DNA from: Lepturacanthus savala
Lineage: Eukaryota > Chordata > Actinopteri > Scombriformes > Trichiuridae
Direction: 5' to 3'
Assembly (NCBI GenBank): GCA_030544235.1
Contig: CM060478.1
Coordinates: forward strand, 19,945,727 to 20,009,726
DNA: 64,000 bases
Notes under the pieces: model-generated
Databases searched by the model: none
Told to the model about the DNA's origin: nothing
Seen by the model: only the letters and a program-made list of their open reading frames with translations
Shown: one piece after another, positions 63,540 through 64,000 of the stretch
How positions within the stretch are numbered: the first letter of the stretch is position 1
Layout of the letters: each line of letters begins with the position of its first letter
Translations under genes and position numbers: made by a program

Positions 63540-64000
63540 GTGAGTAAACACTCAAGCAATGTTTTTTGTGAGGGTTATTTGATGTTATTTATTCATTGAG
63601 TTTTTACATAATTATATCCACAGGTGAATGCATGACAGTTTGCGTAAGTTTTTTTTATAGGACTGTATAACACCACACTACAACCACAACTTCAGACCAT
63701 TTCTTGTACCCTCCCTCATCCACCCCCAATTACCCTCCCATCATCCTCACCGATGGGCCAAATAACAATAAATAAATTAAAAAAAGAGAAGTAAGAAACA
63801 AAATTGTAAAAACATGTAGAAAAATATATAAGCAAAACATGCAAACAGAAAAAAAATACTATATTTCAATTGTGAGGACAAAACTCTACCTCCCTCTAGT
63901 GGCCATATATAAGAGCTACATTAAACTTTGGTGAAATATTTCAGTTCTTTCAACAGAATAAATTCTACTTTCTACTCTTAAATAGTTTACTTTAATTATC

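Overview
This is vertebrate, almost certainly teleost fish, nuclear DNA. All four genes have short GT-AG exons separated by AT-rich introns. The introns and intergenic DNA carry repeat families typical of ray-finned (probably percomorph) genomes: Tc1-like MITEs, hAT-like and TTAA-flanked MITEs, L2/Rex-like LINE tails, and abundant TA, GT, TC and GATA microsatellites. No bacterial-type or viral coding is present apart from one decayed endogenous retrovirus.

All genes lie on the + strand, in order: the 3' end of ank3 (1 to about 9.3 kb), a complete ccdc6 (12.7-26.6 kb), a complete slc16a9 (about 36.1-45.1 kb) and the 5' two thirds or more of fam13c (46.4 kb to beyond the right edge). Human 10q21 has the same order, ANK3-CCDC6-SLC16A9-FAM13C (from memory), so this is a conserved syntenic block and supports the orthology calls. 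The products are unrelated: a membrane-cytoskeleton adaptor, a coiled-coil nuclear/cytosolic protein, an MCT-family transporter and a RhoGAP-domain protein. Nothing suggests a shared pathway.

Exon structures were assembled by hand from splice signals and phase. The in-window coding sums are multiples of three: ank3 2040 nt, ccdc6 1374 nt (457 aa), slc16a9 1497 nt (498 aa) and fam13c 2514 nt (838 codons so far). Intergenic DNA at 9.3-12.5 kb holds LINE 3' tails. That at 26.6-36.0 kb holds a hAT-like MITE, a long GATA array and a minus-strand, internally deleted endogenous retrovirus with two LTRs.

The most interesting point is in fam13c. The gene encodes an apparently intact N-terminal RhoGAP domain, which human FAM13C lacks as I remember it. 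An in-frame ATG whose codons (MFCFCFQ) are themselves the polypyrimidine tract and acceptor of an internal exon (60160-60180) closely resembles the start of human FAM13C. This suggests one gene with a long RhoGAP form and a short internally started form, of which human may keep only the second. Other points are a duplicated splice acceptor beside a GT microsatellite, two NAGNAG acceptors, alternative ank3 C-termini and a possible extra Pro/Ser-rich ank3 terminal exon.
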